Positions 50,820 through 61,603 are shown, counted from the stretch's first letter. The stretch is DNA of 64,000 nucleotides from CAVOGJ01 sp963700865 (GCA_963700865.1 CAVOZC010000020.1:96901-160900); one strand, 5' to 3'. Numbers and translations are program-made. The notes: generated from the sequence alone by a model not told the origin.

Positions 50820-51820
50820 ATGAATCGCTCTGCTTCGCTGGCTGCTTGTATGGGTGTCCTGTTCATGCTGATCCCGGGTGCCTTCGCCGGCTCAGACGAC
50901 GAAGGCGACCAATCGCCCAAGTCCATGGAAATCACGCTCACCGTGAATGGTGAGGAAATCTCACTCGACAATCTCGAAGAACTCAAGAAACACGCGGACC
51001 GCTTGCCCGAACTCATCGACCTCGAAGCGCTAATACGGGACGCAAAGACGGGAACGGGCAAGGCGAAAATCATGATCTTCACGGAAGAAGGCGGGGATGA
51101 TCAAACCGGTCAGGCCAAGGTCACCATCAAGAAGCAGGTGTTCCTCGGAGCGGACGGAAACGTCCAAGTTCTCGATGACGACGAAGCCAAGCCGAACATA
51201 TGGATCACGCGGATGGCCGCGGATGCACCGGGCAAGTACATGATTGGGTTGGCCTGCCAGCCGGCTGATGAAACGCTGCGGGCTCAACTTAACGTACCAG
51301 ACGGCGGGTTGGTGGTCTTGGAGGCCATCGAGGGCACGCCGGCGGCCGCCGCCGATATCCGACCCCACGACGTTCTGGTCTCGGCGGATGGCAAGCCGCT
51401 CGATGAGTTAATGGCGCTTATCAAAGCCGTCGATCAAGCCGGTGCGTCGGATCGCGAGCTACAGCTGCAGCTCTACCGCGGTGGCCAGAAAAAAACGATT
51501 GCCGTCAAGCCACAGGCGCGACCTGACAAGGCCGAATGGAAGATCGAGCTGGACGAGAAAGACGAAGATGCATCCAGTCACGAGGCTGGACACGTCCATG
51601 AGGAGGAAGATGACGATCACGAGGAGCACGAAGAACACGAACATCATGGCCACGAACATGGTGACTCGGCCACTTCGCGGATATGGTCATCATCGACGGC
51701 AAGTCCCTGACCGCCGAGCCCCGTATCGCCGCCGGGGAACTCGCGGAACTTCGCTCGGAAATCGCTGAGTTGCGAGCCGCCGTCAAGTATCTCAAGCAAC
51801 AGCTGAAGAAAGACCGCTAG
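50820..51820 (+). CDS. Secreted PDZ-domain protein with His/Glu/Asp-rich segment (one frame break)
   Basis: About 332 residues. Signal peptide MNRSASLAACMGVLFMLIPGAFA. Residues about 150-235 form a PDZ domain (NVPDGGLVVLEAIEGTPAAAADIRPHDVLVSADG). A strongly charged stretch of His, Glu and Asp follows (51590-51665) and could bind metal. A one-base break near 51680 leads into FADMVIIDGKSLTAEPRI and a C-terminal coiled coil (ELAELRSEIAELRAAVKYL), ending at TAG 51820. No protease domain is present, so it may be an adaptor. Confidence 0.75.
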
Positions 51821-51922
51821 TGACCGAGCGACTGGGCCAAGTATGATGGGGACGGCGGGAAATCGTTTTCATCGCCGACAGGTGGAACCCATCAGAGACG
51901 GGCACAAGTCGCGAGGCATCAC

Positions 51923-53510
51923 GTGGACGATCGGCAGGAAACGGTAAACACCTCGGCAGCCTCCGCGACGCTGGATGGCGAGGCAACCGTGGAGCAGCTC
52001 GTCGCCTTGCTAGAGAAGATCGCGGCAGATCGTGGTGTGCTGGCCGAGCTGCCGGAAAACCAGCGACACGCCTTGTTGGAGGCCGCCGGACGCGTCGCCT
52101 TCCCCGGGCGCACCGCGCGCCGTCAGCTGACCCAGGCCTTCCGCAAACAGAAACAAGCCGCTCATGCTCGGCGCAGGTCCGTCGATGGCCAGTTGCTGGC
52201 TCAAACGGGAATCCGCGCCCAGCAGCGGCGGCGTTTACAACACGCTCATTCCACGGCCCCACTCCCTTGGGAATCCGCCTCGAAGGATTCGTCCGCGCAT
52301 GTCTCGTCGCCACAACCGCGACTTCAGCTTCCTCGCAATTGCTACATCTGCAAACAAGATTTCGAAATCGTTCATCAATTCTATGATGCCTTGTGTCCAC
52401 GTGCGAGCTGAATTGGCGAAAAATGCGCCAAACGGCCGATTTGAGCGGCCGACGAGCCATCATCACCGGCGGTCGCGTAAAAATCGGCTATCAGGCGGCG
52501 TTGAAACTCCTCCGCGCGGGGCCGACGTCCTTGTTACGACGCGCTTCCCCCGCGATGCGGCGTTCCGTTTTTCTCGGGAACCCGACAAGACAGCATGGCT
52601 CGATCGCTTGCAAGTGTTTGGACTTGACCTTCGTCATACGCCAAGTGTCGAAGCCTTTGCTCAACATCTCGTGTCACGGCTGAACCGTTTGGATTTTATT
52701 CTCAATAACGCCTGCCAGACTGTCCGCCGCCCACCAGGTTTCTATTGCGCACCTCATGCGGACCGAACGGGCGGATTCCCATCAGTTGCCGATCGAGGCC
52801 CAACGGTGGCTGGGCAGCTACCACGAATTGTGTCGTCACGAGCGTCATGCCCCGGAAAGTGATGGCCAACCCTTACCGGCCGAGGTGGCCGCCAGCCTCG
52901 TCGGCATCCATCGCGCCGCGGAACTTTCCCAATTGCGGCTTACGCCGGAAGACCATGACCCAGACGCGGCACACTTTCCAAGTGACGCCTACGACGAAGA
53001 CGCGCAGCAGATCGATTTGCGAGATGTGAATAGTTGGCGGCTTCCGCTGGCGGACGTTCCCACGGTCGAACTCCTTGAGGTGCATCTGGTCAATGCCGTC
53101 GCGCTTTTATCTTGAACGCGCGGCTCAAGCCATTGATGCTCAATGTTCCCACACGAGATAAGCACATCGTCAATGTCTCTGCGATGGAAGGTGTCTTTTA
53201 CCGCGCCTTTAAAACAGATAAACATCCTCACACCAACATGGCCAAGGCCGCTTTGAATATGTTGACGCGCACTTCCGCACAGGACTACATCCGCGACGGC
53301 ATCCATATGAACAGCGTAGATACCGGATGGATCACCGATGAGGATCCAGCACATCTGGCCGCATGGAAGCAAGCCGAACTGGACTTTCACCCTCCGCTTG
53401 ACCTGGTCGACGCTGCCGCCCGTATTTGCGATCCGATTTTCTCGGGTCTCAACTCCGGCCAGCATGTCTGGGGCAAATTCTTGAAGGACTATCAAGAAAC
53501 GAACTGGTAA
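51923..53510 (+). CDS. Atypical short-chain dehydrogenase with N-terminal zinc-ribbon-like motif (about four frame breaks)
   Basis: About 525 residues. An N-terminal helical region (TVEQLVALLEKIAADRGVL) is followed by CYICKQDFEIVHQFYDALCP and a nearby second Cys pair, then an SDR domain: AIITGGRVKIGYQAALKLLRAG (cofactor loop), NNACQT, NVSAMEG. In place of the usual YxxxK the active site reads HTNMAKAALNM, keeping Lys but not Tyr. Frame breaks near 52400, 52525, 52745 and 53112. This long SDR type also exists in eukaryotes, to my knowledge. Without the Tyr, ordinary reductase chemistry is doubtful. Confidence 0.7.
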
Positions 53511-53529
53511 AGACAAGCCATCCTACCAA

Positions 53530-55010
53530 TCAGGGAGCATTCGCCGCCGCCGCGCGGTCTGCCCAGAACCGACGTGCCTTGCGATAGGCCGGCAGCACGG
53601 CGGCCCGTTCCGCGGCGGAGCGCTGCTGCAGTTGTCGTGCGCCGTCGACCAGCCAATCCTGGAAGTACTCCACAGCCGCCCGGCTGATCGGGATTTGGTG
53701 ATCAAACTCGACGTAGAACGGTGCCGTCCAGCCCGTTTCGTACCGATCGGCATTGTTCGCCACGGCGCGGACCAACATCCAACCACCCTCGGAGAACTCA
53801 ATGGCTGGTAACGCACCGCCCTGCTTCGCAGAATTTGTCCAACCGAATTTCCGCGACCGAATGGCCGTTCTTGATGAACTGCAGGTAATCAATTTTCGTC
53901 CGCGTGTGGAGCGTCAGGCTGGTCTGAAGTTTGATCACTTCTCCGTCCTGACCGTGAAACACGTAGCCCGGTCGTTGGCCGTTTACCGACGGCACGAGGA
54001 GGGGACCGTTAGAAACCACGACGCTTCCTTCGCCAAGTCCCTGCCACCAGGATTTCAAGGAGAAGGGCGATGCTCCAAGACCAACGTAAGTGCGATATCC
54101 TCCCGGCGCAGCGTGGGTAGCACCAGACCCCGAGGCGGCAACCGGCACCAACCGCAGACCAGCGTTTAAGGCGTGATAATAGATCGACTCGCGGTAGCGA
54201 TCCTCACCTTCCTCCTCCGGGAACAGCCTTCGATCTGGCGGGCGGCGATTCATCGCTTCACGCGATGCGCTCGGTCGCAACACCACCATCGCATCGATCT
54301 TCCCCGTGCTCAGGTAGACAGGCGTATGCCAGGCCGCCGGCTCGAGTACTTGCACCTGGGCGTCGTCGGCTGCCTGTTCGATTGCGGCGAACGTATCCCT
54401 TGGGCTCCCATCGCCTTCCGCAAGGGGTGCCTGCCTCGTTCTGATCAGAAGCTCACCTCCCGAGTCGCGAACACGGCGGACCTGCAGATCGACGACGCGG
54501 TCCGTCGATGATGGTAGCGAGCCATCGGCAAGGGGTTCGTCCGAGGCCGACACGCAAGCCACCATGTGTAGATCCTCACCAAAGGCTAACGTCGGCATCT
54601 CCGCTTGTTTCCGTTCGACCCAGGGATCGCCCGACCACCAGCCACGGTCACGCATCGTGATGTGGCGCTTCAGCACAATTTGTTGCGTATCGGTAGCGTC
54701 TCGTGACATGACAAAGGTACCGAACTGGCCATGGTATTCGGGCCCCCGTTCCACGCGATATCGATAGGTGCCGGGAGCCAGTTTCATCCGACACGGTCCG
54801 TCAATGGTGAATTCCTTTCGCCAGAAGGGAAATTCCGCCGGATGCGGATGCCGCCCGTTGGTCGGTGATTTCCAATCGAGCACCGATCGGTTTGTTCGTT
54901 TCCGCCTCGAGGATACGGATTTCAATTTCCCCCGCCGACAGCGCGACACAGCATACGCATCCGTACCAGATCAGCGGCGTCAGCACCGCAAATATTCGCT
55001 TTGGATTCAT
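53530..55010 (-). CDS. Exported CehA/McbA-like protein with altered metal site (two frame breaks)
   Basis: About 493 residues. Signal peptide from ATG 55010 (MNPKRIFAVLTPLIWYGCVCCVALSAG). A beta domain (GTYRYRVERGPEYHG) leads to GWWSGDPWVERKQAEMPTLAFGEDLHM, equivalent to the GDxHxH...EDL region of CehA/McbA-like metallohydrolases, but the His pair is missing. The rest has IYYHALNAGLRLVPVAASGSGA and a C-terminal beta domain with GWMLVRAVANNADRYETGWTAPFYVEF. Breaks near 54820 and 53830. Probably a periplasmic, perhaps non-catalytic, relative. Confidence 0.65.
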
Positions 55011-55189
55011 GAGCACACCGCGCCGAATCGAGTCGAGGGTCTTCGCGCGACGCAGCTTACTCAGCGTCGTCGCCTTCGGCGGCGCTGAGCAACCCGGTGG
55101 CCACGCCTTGACCAGCGAGCATCAACGATACCACGAGTGACCGCGCCACGAAAACCGGCCGGCGGTTACGGCGGCAGTCCAATCAAACT

Positions 55190-55420
55190 CTAGGTGCTGT
55201 GATGTACCAGGTTGGCGTCCACCCGGTTGACAATGAATTTCGCGACGTGGTCAAACGCTGCTTTGCTCGGAAGCATCGCTCCGAGATCGACCACCAGCGT
55301 TCTTCCTCGGCACTCGACCAAGGCCGTCCCTGCGCTTTGATGGCGATCGTCCAGAAACCCCATGTTCGACGAATTCACACCTGACGCTTGCTCAGTGCCG
55401 CAAATGAAATCAAAGATCAA
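55190..55420 (-). CDS. Hypothetical protein
   Basis: 76 codons from a TTG at 55420, overlapping the stop of the upstream frame by four bases (TTGA), which suggests coupling. No domain recognised; no signal peptide or membrane segment. It may be the continuation of the neighbouring frame after a break, or a chance frame. Confidence 0.35.
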   Translation of the reverse strand: MIFDFICGTEQASGVNSSNMGFLDDRHQSAGTALVECRGRTLVVDLGAMLPSKAAFDHVAKFIVNRVDANLVHHST

Positions 55421-55695
55421 CAGCGTTTCTGAACTACCGTCTCGGTTGTTCTGCCACTCTGCCAGATCGCTTCAAGGATGCTGCGAGCGGCATCCAGTCG
55501 CACTGCCTCGGACGCCGAGTTGAGCAATGCGTGGAGGCAGCGAACGGCATCCGGTCCAGCTTCCGACAGGAGGTCTGCCGTGTCCGCGTAGGCATCTTCA
55601 CGTCGTCGGGACTTCCAGGCAAGTTCGACGGCCGACTTCATCGGCGCTCTGGCGGCTACCGGTCGCTCTGCTGGATTGTGATGATGTTGCTTCAT
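55417..55695 (-). CDS. Hypothetical helical protein
   Basis: 92 codons from ATG 55695. The sequence is helical and Ala/Arg-rich with HEAT-like character (AVRCLHALLNSASEAVRLDAARSILEAIW). No family recognised. The minus-strand frame looks more protein-like than the overlapping plus-strand frames. Coupled by overlap to the next small frame. Confidence 0.4.
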   Translation of the reverse strand: MKQHHHNPAERPVAARAPMKSAVELAWKSRRREDAYADTADLLSEAGPDAVRCLHALLNSASEAVRLDAARSILEAIWQSGRTTETVVQKRC

Positions 55696-56143
55696 GGATC
55701 ATGTGGGACCAGGCCCTGGCATGCAAAATGCCGCAGGGGAAGCTCCAAGAATGCATCCTGGGGGGGGAAATCAGGTGGGACCGGGAGGGGCAAACGGAAT
55801 GCCGGAGTTTACGCAGCGGTATCTGCCGGCGCTTCCGCATGATGGCATCGGCACTTGAACGCGGCCAACTTGAGCAAATCGGCGTCCAGCGTGATTCGGG
55901 GCGCGCCGTGTCCCAGTCTCGTGATCAGGATGTGTCGGCTACCTCAGTTTACGAGGTTTTTCCAGCAAATCGCCCGGGTGAATTTCCCGTCCTGCTGCCT
56001 GCGTGGCGGCTTAACGGCTCGTAGTTGACTCCGTAGAATTGGGGTCGGCCAGCAAGACATGCAGAATTTTAAGCCGCGAACAACGCACCTCCACCCAGCG
56101 GTCTCCAGCGTCCACTGGGTGGGAATACGGGGATAGAGGATAC
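55696..56143. other. Intergenic region upstream of dnaJ-like gene
   Basis: 448 bases between divergent genes; no supported gene. No CIRCE-type inverted repeat was recognised before the DnaJ-like gene. Confidence 0.4.
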
Positions 56144-57085
56144 ATGGCGGAAGATTATTACAAGGTCTTGGGAATCAGCCGCAAGGCCACCGAGGCAGAG
56201 ATACAGAAGGCGTATCGCGAGATGGCGAGGAAGTACCACCCCGATCTTAATCCCCAGGATGCCAAGGCGAAGCAAAAGTTTCAACAGGTCCAGCAGGCTT
56301 ACGAGGTCCTCGCCGATCCTCAGAAACGCAAATTGTACGACCAGTACGGAAGCGATTTTGAGGCGGCCGGAGCCGGTCGGGGTCCTCGACCCGGAGGCCG
56401 ACAACCGGGTCCGGGATATGGCGCGGGCGACGTCGAGTTTGATCTTGGCGAAATCTTCGGTCGAGGCGGCGAGACGGATCAAGGTGGCTTTGGAGATTTC
56501 TTTCGCCAATTCACTTCGGGCACGGGTCGCACAGCGACTCGGACGATGAAGGGGCGGAGCCTCAAACAGGAGATTCAGATCTCTTTCCAAACCGCCGTCA
56601 CGGGAGGTGAAACCCAGTTGGCAGTGCGACGCGGTCCCAAAGTCGAAACGATTACGGTGAAAATCCCCCCTGGGATTGCCGACGGCAAGACGATGCGTCT
56701 GCGAGGCCAAGGCGAACCCTCGCCAAACAATGGTGCCGCCGGAGACATTCTGCTGACCATTCGGGTGAGACCGCATGAGGCGTTTCGCCGTAAAGGCGAA
56801 TACGATCTGGAAGTCACGGTCCCCATTGGTCTGGCCGAGGCGGTCAATGGAGCCAGCATTGACGTGCCGACCCCCTACGGCACGATCGCACTGAAGGTTC
56901 CCCCGATGACTTCGAGCGGCAAGAAGTTGCGCGTCAAAGGCCACGGGGTAAAACGTGCTGACGGAGAAAAAGGTGACCTGTACGCCGAGTTGCAGATCAG
57001 CTTGCCTCCGCAGCTGAATGAGCAGGTAAAGCAGGAATTAGCCGCCAGCGGCGCCTACAATCCGCGTGCGAACCTCCGCTGGTGA
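56144..57085 (+). CDS. CbpA-like DnaJ-family co-chaperone
   Basis: 313 residues. J domain at residues 1-70 with the HPD motif (KYHPDLN) that stimulates DnaK, then a Gly-rich linker, then two DnaJ C-terminal beta domains (VETITVKIPPGIADGKTMRLRGQGEP; GEYDLEVTVPIGLAEAVNGASIDVPTP). The Cys-rich zinc finger of true DnaJ is absent, so it is CbpA-like. ATG 56144 has an agagga site at about 56135. It is followed by rnpA with almost no gap, an unusual neighbour. The frame is unbroken. Confidence 0.9.
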   Translation: MAEDYYKVLGISRKATEAEIQKAYREMARKYHPDLNPQDAKAKQKFQQVQQAYEVLADPQKRKLYDQYGSDFEAAGAGRGPRPGGRQPGPGYGAGDVEFDLGEIFGRGGETDQGGFGDFFRQFTSGTGRTATRTMKGRSLKQEIQISFQTAVTGGETQLAVRRGPKVETITVKIPPGIADGKTMRLRGQGEPSPNNGAAGDILLTIRVRPHEAFRRKGEYDLEVTVPIGLAEAVNGASIDVPTPYGTIALKVPPMTSSGKKLRVKGHGVKRADGEKGDLYAELQISLPPQLNEQVKQELAASGAYNPRANLRW

Positions 57086-57095
57086 GCCGCCGTCT

Positions 57096-57500
57096 ATGGG
57101 CGAAGGCATGAGCATGAATTCGGCCGCCCCGGAGCGACCCGCCGGCGAGACCTTTCCGGCGCCTGCCCGGCTGCGTACCCGGCGAGATTTTCAAGCCGTA
57201 TTCCAACTGCGCAAGAGTGTCGCCGATGGCACGCTCGTGGTCTACGCACGGCGGAACAAATTGGGATTTTGTCGCTTGGGCCTGAGCGTGTCACGCAAGG
57301 TGGGTAACGCGGTCGTCCGAAATCGCTGGAAGCGGCTGATTCGCGAGTCGTTTCGAAAACAACGGACCCAACTGCCGCCCGGGCTGGACCTGGTAGTGAT
57401 TCCGCGGCAGGGGGTGAAGGCCGAATTTCACCGGGTGAACGCCGCGCTGCGGGGACTGGCCGAGCGCGCCGATCGAAAGCTGCGGGGAACGCGGACATGA
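57096..57500 (+). CDS. rnpA: Ribonuclease P protein component
   Basis: About 134 residues. Protein subunit that helps the RNase P RNA cut tRNA 5' leaders. Seen: LRTRRDFQAVFQ at the N-terminus and the family signature KVGNAVVRNRWKRLIRESFR, with the RNR motif. Start at ATG 57096 (or 57108); a GTG at 57066 would overlap the DnaJ-like gene. The last four bases overlap yidD (ATGA). The usual rpmH gene upstream is replaced here by the DnaJ-like gene. Confidence 0.93.
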   Translation: MGEGMSMNSAAPERPAGETFPAPARLRTRRDFQAVFQLRKSVADGTLVVYARRNKLGFCRLGLSVSRKVGNAVVRNRWKRLIRESFRKQRTQLPPGLDLVVIPRQGVKAEFHRVNAALRGLAERADRKLRGTRT

Positions 57501-57736
57501 CGTTCTGGCTGCGACAACTGGCCGCCATCCCCAGCCTGCTGATGATCGGCATGGTACGCGGCTATCAGTTTCTTATCAGCCCGCTACTGGGGCCACGCTG
57601 CCGCTTTACGCCGACCTGCAGTCAGTACTTCATTGAATCCGTGAAGAAATACGGGGCGCTGCGTGGCTCGCTCCGCGGGATGTGGCGAATCTGCAAATGC
57701 CATCCGTTTCATCCGGGCGGAGACGATCCTCCCTAA
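57497..57736 (+). CDS. yidD: Membrane protein insertion efficiency factor YidD
   Basis: 79 residues. Small membrane-associated protein that assists YidC-dependent insertion. Conserved core: GYQFLISPLLGPRCRFTPTCSQYFIESVKKYG, then KCHPFHPGGDDPP. Overlaps rnpA by four bases. In many bacteria yidC follows, but here convergent mutS ends 20 bases away. Confidence 0.95.
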   Translation: MTFWLRQLAAIPSLLMIGMVRGYQFLISPLLGPRCRFTPTCSQYFIESVKKYGALRGSLRGMWRICKCHPFHPGGDDPP

Positions 57737-57755
57737 GCCATGGCCCCGTGGCGAC

Positions 57756-60405
57756 CTAGCGATGCTTGGCGGCCTGCTGATCCTCCATCACGGCATCTTG
57801 CCACTGCTTGATCTGCTGCAACGCCTCGAGTGGCGCCGCCGTGTCAATGCGAAAGCGACGGATTTCATCAACCACTGGATGTTCCGCCATTTCAAATAGC
57901 GTCAATTGATACTCACCGCTCTTCCGGGAAGCCGTGACCTTCGTGGCAGGTCGCGTCGTTTTGCCATCCAGATGCTGAGCCTCCAGTTGAGCCAGGATGT
58001 TGATGGCTCGATCGGTCACTTCGCGAGGCACGCCGGCCAGCTGGGCGACGTGTATGCCGTAGCTCTTGTCTGCCGAGCCGGGGACGATTTTGTGAAGAAA
58101 GACGACCTTGTCTTGCCACTCTTTTACCGCGACATTGAGATTCGTGACGCCCGGATGGGATTCGGCCAGTTCCGTCAGTTCGTGATAGTGCGTGGCGAAC
58201 AGCGTGCGGCAACCGATTTCGATCGTGAATGTACTCGACGATCGACCAGGCAAGCGAAACGCCATCGTAGGTACTGGTTCCGCGTCCGATCTCGTCAAGA
58301 ATGACCAGGCTGCGCTCGGTGGCCGTATTCAAGATACGTGCGGTCTCGACCATCTCCACCATAAAAGTACTTTGCCCGCGCGCCAGTTCGTCGCTGGCAC
58401 CAACACGGGCAAAAATTCGATCGGCCAAGCCGATTCGCGCACGACGAGCGGGGACAAAGCTACCCATTTGCGCCATGAGGGTGATCAACGCAACCTGTCG
58501 AATATAGGTACTCTTGCCGGCCATGTTGGGCCCCGTAATCAGCAGAACGTGGCGCATCGGCGGAAGCGTGCGTGTCATTCGGTACGAATGTCCCCTCCGG
58601 TTCGATCACGTCAAGCACGGGGTGGCGTCCATCGACGATTTCAAGCAGCGGCTCGTCCGTCAATTCCGGACGGCAGTATCCGCGGGCCTGGGCCAAATGG
58701 GCCAGTGCGAGAAGGACATCCAGCTGCGCCAAGGCATCGGCGGTGATGCGCAGGCGACCTGCCGCTTCCTCCACGGATGTCCCGCAAACGCAAGAACAGG
58801 TCGTACTCGATTTCCTTCGCCTTTTCCTCAGCGGTGAGTACCTTCTCCTCGTACTCCTTCAACTCAGGCGTGATGTAGCGCTCGGCATTCTTCAGCGTCT
58901 GCTTGCGAATGTATTCCGCGGGCACTTTTGCTTTGTGCAGCGTTGGTGATTTCTATGTAGAAGCCAAAGACCTTATTGAAACCAACCTTCAGGCTGGGTA
59001 TTTCGGATCGTTGTTGCTCGCTGCGCCTGGTAGTGGGCAATCCATTGCTTGCCACCCTTGGCGAGTTGCCGCAGTTCGTCCAGCGGCGGATGAAAGCCAC
59101 CACGAATCATGCCACCTTCGCGGGAAGTGAGCGGACAATGTTCGACCAGAGCGGCCGTCCGCAAGTGGTCATGCAATTCGGGACACAAATCGATCTGTTC
59201 CTCCAAGCGGGCGATCAGCCGCTGCGGAACGCCCCGTCAGCTTCGCTTTGATCCGCGGTAATTTCGCTAGGGTGCGACCGATGATACTGCAAATCGCGGG
59301 GGCTCGCCCGGCCTGTCGTTACGCGCGTCAGCAGTCGCTGCATGTCGTAGACTTCCCGCAGTTCCTCGGCCAGTCCTCGGCAAGGCCGCGGTCGCGTCAG
59401 CAGTTCGAACACGGCTGACAGGCGGGCGTCGATCTGCTTCGATCTGAGTCAGTGGCGCCGCCAGCCATTCCGAGAGCAGCCGCGACCCCATCGCGGTGAC
59501 GGTGCGATCGAGGATGGCGAGCAACGAGCCCTGTCGATTTCCATCACGAAGAGTCCGAGTGAGCTCCAGACTTCGCCGCGTCGCCTGATCGATCTCCAGG
59601 CATTGGCCCGGCCGATACGGTAACAAGCGATCGATGTGCGACAGTGAAGATTTCTGGGTTTCCTGGAGGTAATCCATGATGGCACCCGCTGCGCGCACAC
59701 CATCTTCGACCTCTTCCGCGAACCCGAATCCGTGCAGATGCTTGACACCAAAGTGCCGCGTCAGGACGCGTCAACGCCTCGTCACGACCAAACGCCCAGT
59801 CGGCTCGCTTTGTCACGACAATGCGACTCGTCCATACCCGGCTGGCAGCGGCCGGATCGTCTTCCGCTACCAGGCACTCGGCCGGCCCGATCCTCGCCAG
59901 CTCGTCAGCCAGGTGATTCAGCGACAACGGTGCTGGCGAAAAAGCGGCCGGTCGAAAGTTCGATCCAGGCCAGCCCGACCGGTTGACTGACCTTGCTTGC
60001 GTCGAGTAATTTGCCAAACACGGCGGCCGCCAGAAAGTTGTTGCTCCGCGGGTCGAGCAGTCCGTCGTCGGTGAGTGTGCCAGGAGTGACAACGCGTGTC
60101 ACCTCGCGTTCACCAGCCCCTTGGCCTGCTTCGGGTCCTCGACCTGCTCGCAGATCGCAACACGAAATCCCTGCTGAATCAGCTTGGCGAGATATCCGTC
60201 GAGCTGATGATGCGGAAAGCCCGCCATCGGAATCGGATTTTTCCCCTTGTCGCGGCTGGTCAGCGTCAGGCCCAGCCGCCTGGGCGGCCTGCTTCGCGTC
60301 GTCGTAGAAGAGCTCGTAGAAATCGCCCATCCGAAAGAGCAACAGCGCATCGCCGCAGAGGGCTTTGGCGTCCTGGTATTGCTGCATCATCGGACTGACG
60401 GTCAT
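57756..60405 (-). CDS. mutS: DNA mismatch repair protein MutS, broken at ten or more places
   Basis: Mismatch-recognition ATPase of about 880 residues, recoverable only by moving between frames. In order: N-terminal mismatch domain (MMQQYQDAK, LLLFRMGDFYELFYDDA; the Phe-x-Glu is present), TPGTLTDDGLLDPRSNNFLAA, connector, core LDRTVTAMGSRLLSEWLAAP, clamp, ITPELKEYEEKVLTAEE, ATPase GPNMAGKSTYIRQVALI (Walker A), VILDEIGRGTSTYDG (Walker B), FATHYHELTELAE and the C-terminal LTLFEMAEHPVVDEIRR. Breaks near 60285, 60110, 59925, 59760, 59450, 59270, 58935, 58785, 58575 and 58215, among others. All motifs survive. As written it encodes no functional MutS, but sequence error is the likelier cause. Confidence 0.85.
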
Positions 60406-60604
60406 GCGTCGGATATTACCAATTCAGACACCTACCGAGTAGGGGTTTCCTGCCGTAGGCCTCCTGGAGACACGCTTGCCACAGCCACCCCGTGGGACTG
60501 GGCACCCACGCGCCAAGCGCGCATGGTAACGTGCGACGAGATAGGGCATAATGCGGCATGCTGCTGGTTTCCGTACCTGCCGTTTGCCAATCGTAGGCGT
60601 CGCG

Positions 60605-61603
60605 ATGAATCGTCACCAAGTCTCCCTTTTGGCCTTCCTGCTATGGCTCGGCTCCGCATGCGTGACGCCGGCCTGGAGCGACGAGTCGTCGGGCACGCCG
60701 GCCGACGCGGCCATCGCAGGGCTGGAGGCGGCCGGCGGTACCGTCCGTCCGCTCGCGGAAAATGTCGATGCCTGCGAAGTATCGTTTGCGCTTTCCGATC
60801 AAGCGATTACCGATGCGTCGCTGAAGGGCCTTGAGCACGTCCCGCACGTCGAGTGGCTTTACCTGCAGGGGACTCAGATCACGGACGAGGGACTGGTTCG
60901 CGTGGGACTCCTCAGCGATCTGACCCGGCTGCATGTCGAAAAGACGCAAATCACGGACGCGGGATTGAAACACCTGCACGGGCTTCACCGGCTCGAATAC
61001 CTCAACCTGTATGGCACGCGAGTCACCGACGAAGGTTTGAAGACGTTGGCCGAGATGCCCAGCTTGCGGCGAGTCTATCTGTGGCAGACCCACGTTACCG
61101 ATGACGGCCTGGCACAACTACAAGCGGCCCTACCGGACGCTGTGGTGATGACCGCGGCGAAGATGGCGCCGCCACCGATCGAGCCACTCGCGACAGGTCG
61201 CTATGTGCGGGTGCGTCTGGTGGGCGATGAGCAAATCCTGTCTCTGGCCGAAGTTGCGATTTATAACGCCGCGGATGGGAGTGAACTCCATCGCCAGGGA
61301 CAGGCAAGCCAGTCCAGTACGGCTTATGAGGGGTCGGCGGAGCGAGCCATTGATGGAAATACGGATGCCCATTTTGATAGCCACTCGATCACACATACCG
61401 AATCTGAATCGTATCCTTGGTGGCAAGTCGACTTGGGAGCGGCGGAGGCGATCGGTCGAATTGAGATCTGGAATCGGGCGGACCAGACCGGCACGCGGCT
61501 GGCTCATGCCGTCGTCGAGATTCTAGACGAAGATCGACAAGTCGGTTGGCAAGCCACCATTGACGAGGCGGCGGACGGCAGCCATCACGAATTTAAACGC
61601 TAG
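60605..61603 (+). CDS. Exported LRR and F5/8-type C (discoidin) domain protein
   Basis: 332 residues from ATG 60605. Signal peptide (VSLLAFLLWLGSACVTPAWS), then planctomycete-type LRRs (LEHVPHVEWLYLQGTQITDEGL; LHRLEYLNLYGTRVTDEGL), then residues about 195-330 as an F5/8-type C carbohydrate-binding-like domain (VRVRLVGDEQILSLAEVAIYN; SSTAYEGSAERAIDGNTDAHF; WWQVDLGAAEAIGRIEIWNR). Predicted periplasmic or surface binding protein. Divergent from mutS and ended by a strong terminator. The frame is unbroken. Confidence 0.85.
   Translation: MNRHQVSLLAFLLWLGSACVTPAWSDESSGTPADAAIAGLEAAGGTVRPLAENVDACEVSFALSDQAITDASLKGLEHVPHVEWLYLQGTQITDEGLVRVGLLSDLTRLHVEKTQITDAGLKHLHGLHRLEYLNLYGTRVTDEGLKTLAEMPSLRRVYLWQTHVTDDGLAQLQAALPDAVVMTAAKMAPPPIEPLATGRYVRVRLVGDEQILSLAEVAIYNAADGSELHRQGQASQSSTAYEGSAERAIDGNTDAHFDSHSITHTESESYPWWQVDLGAAEAIGRIEIWNRADQTGTRLAHAVVEILDEDRQVGWQATIDEAADGSHHEFKR

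Noticed and set aside
57913..60405. Eight or more separate small genes in the mutS region
   Set aside because: Each is a consecutive piece of MutS in a different frame.
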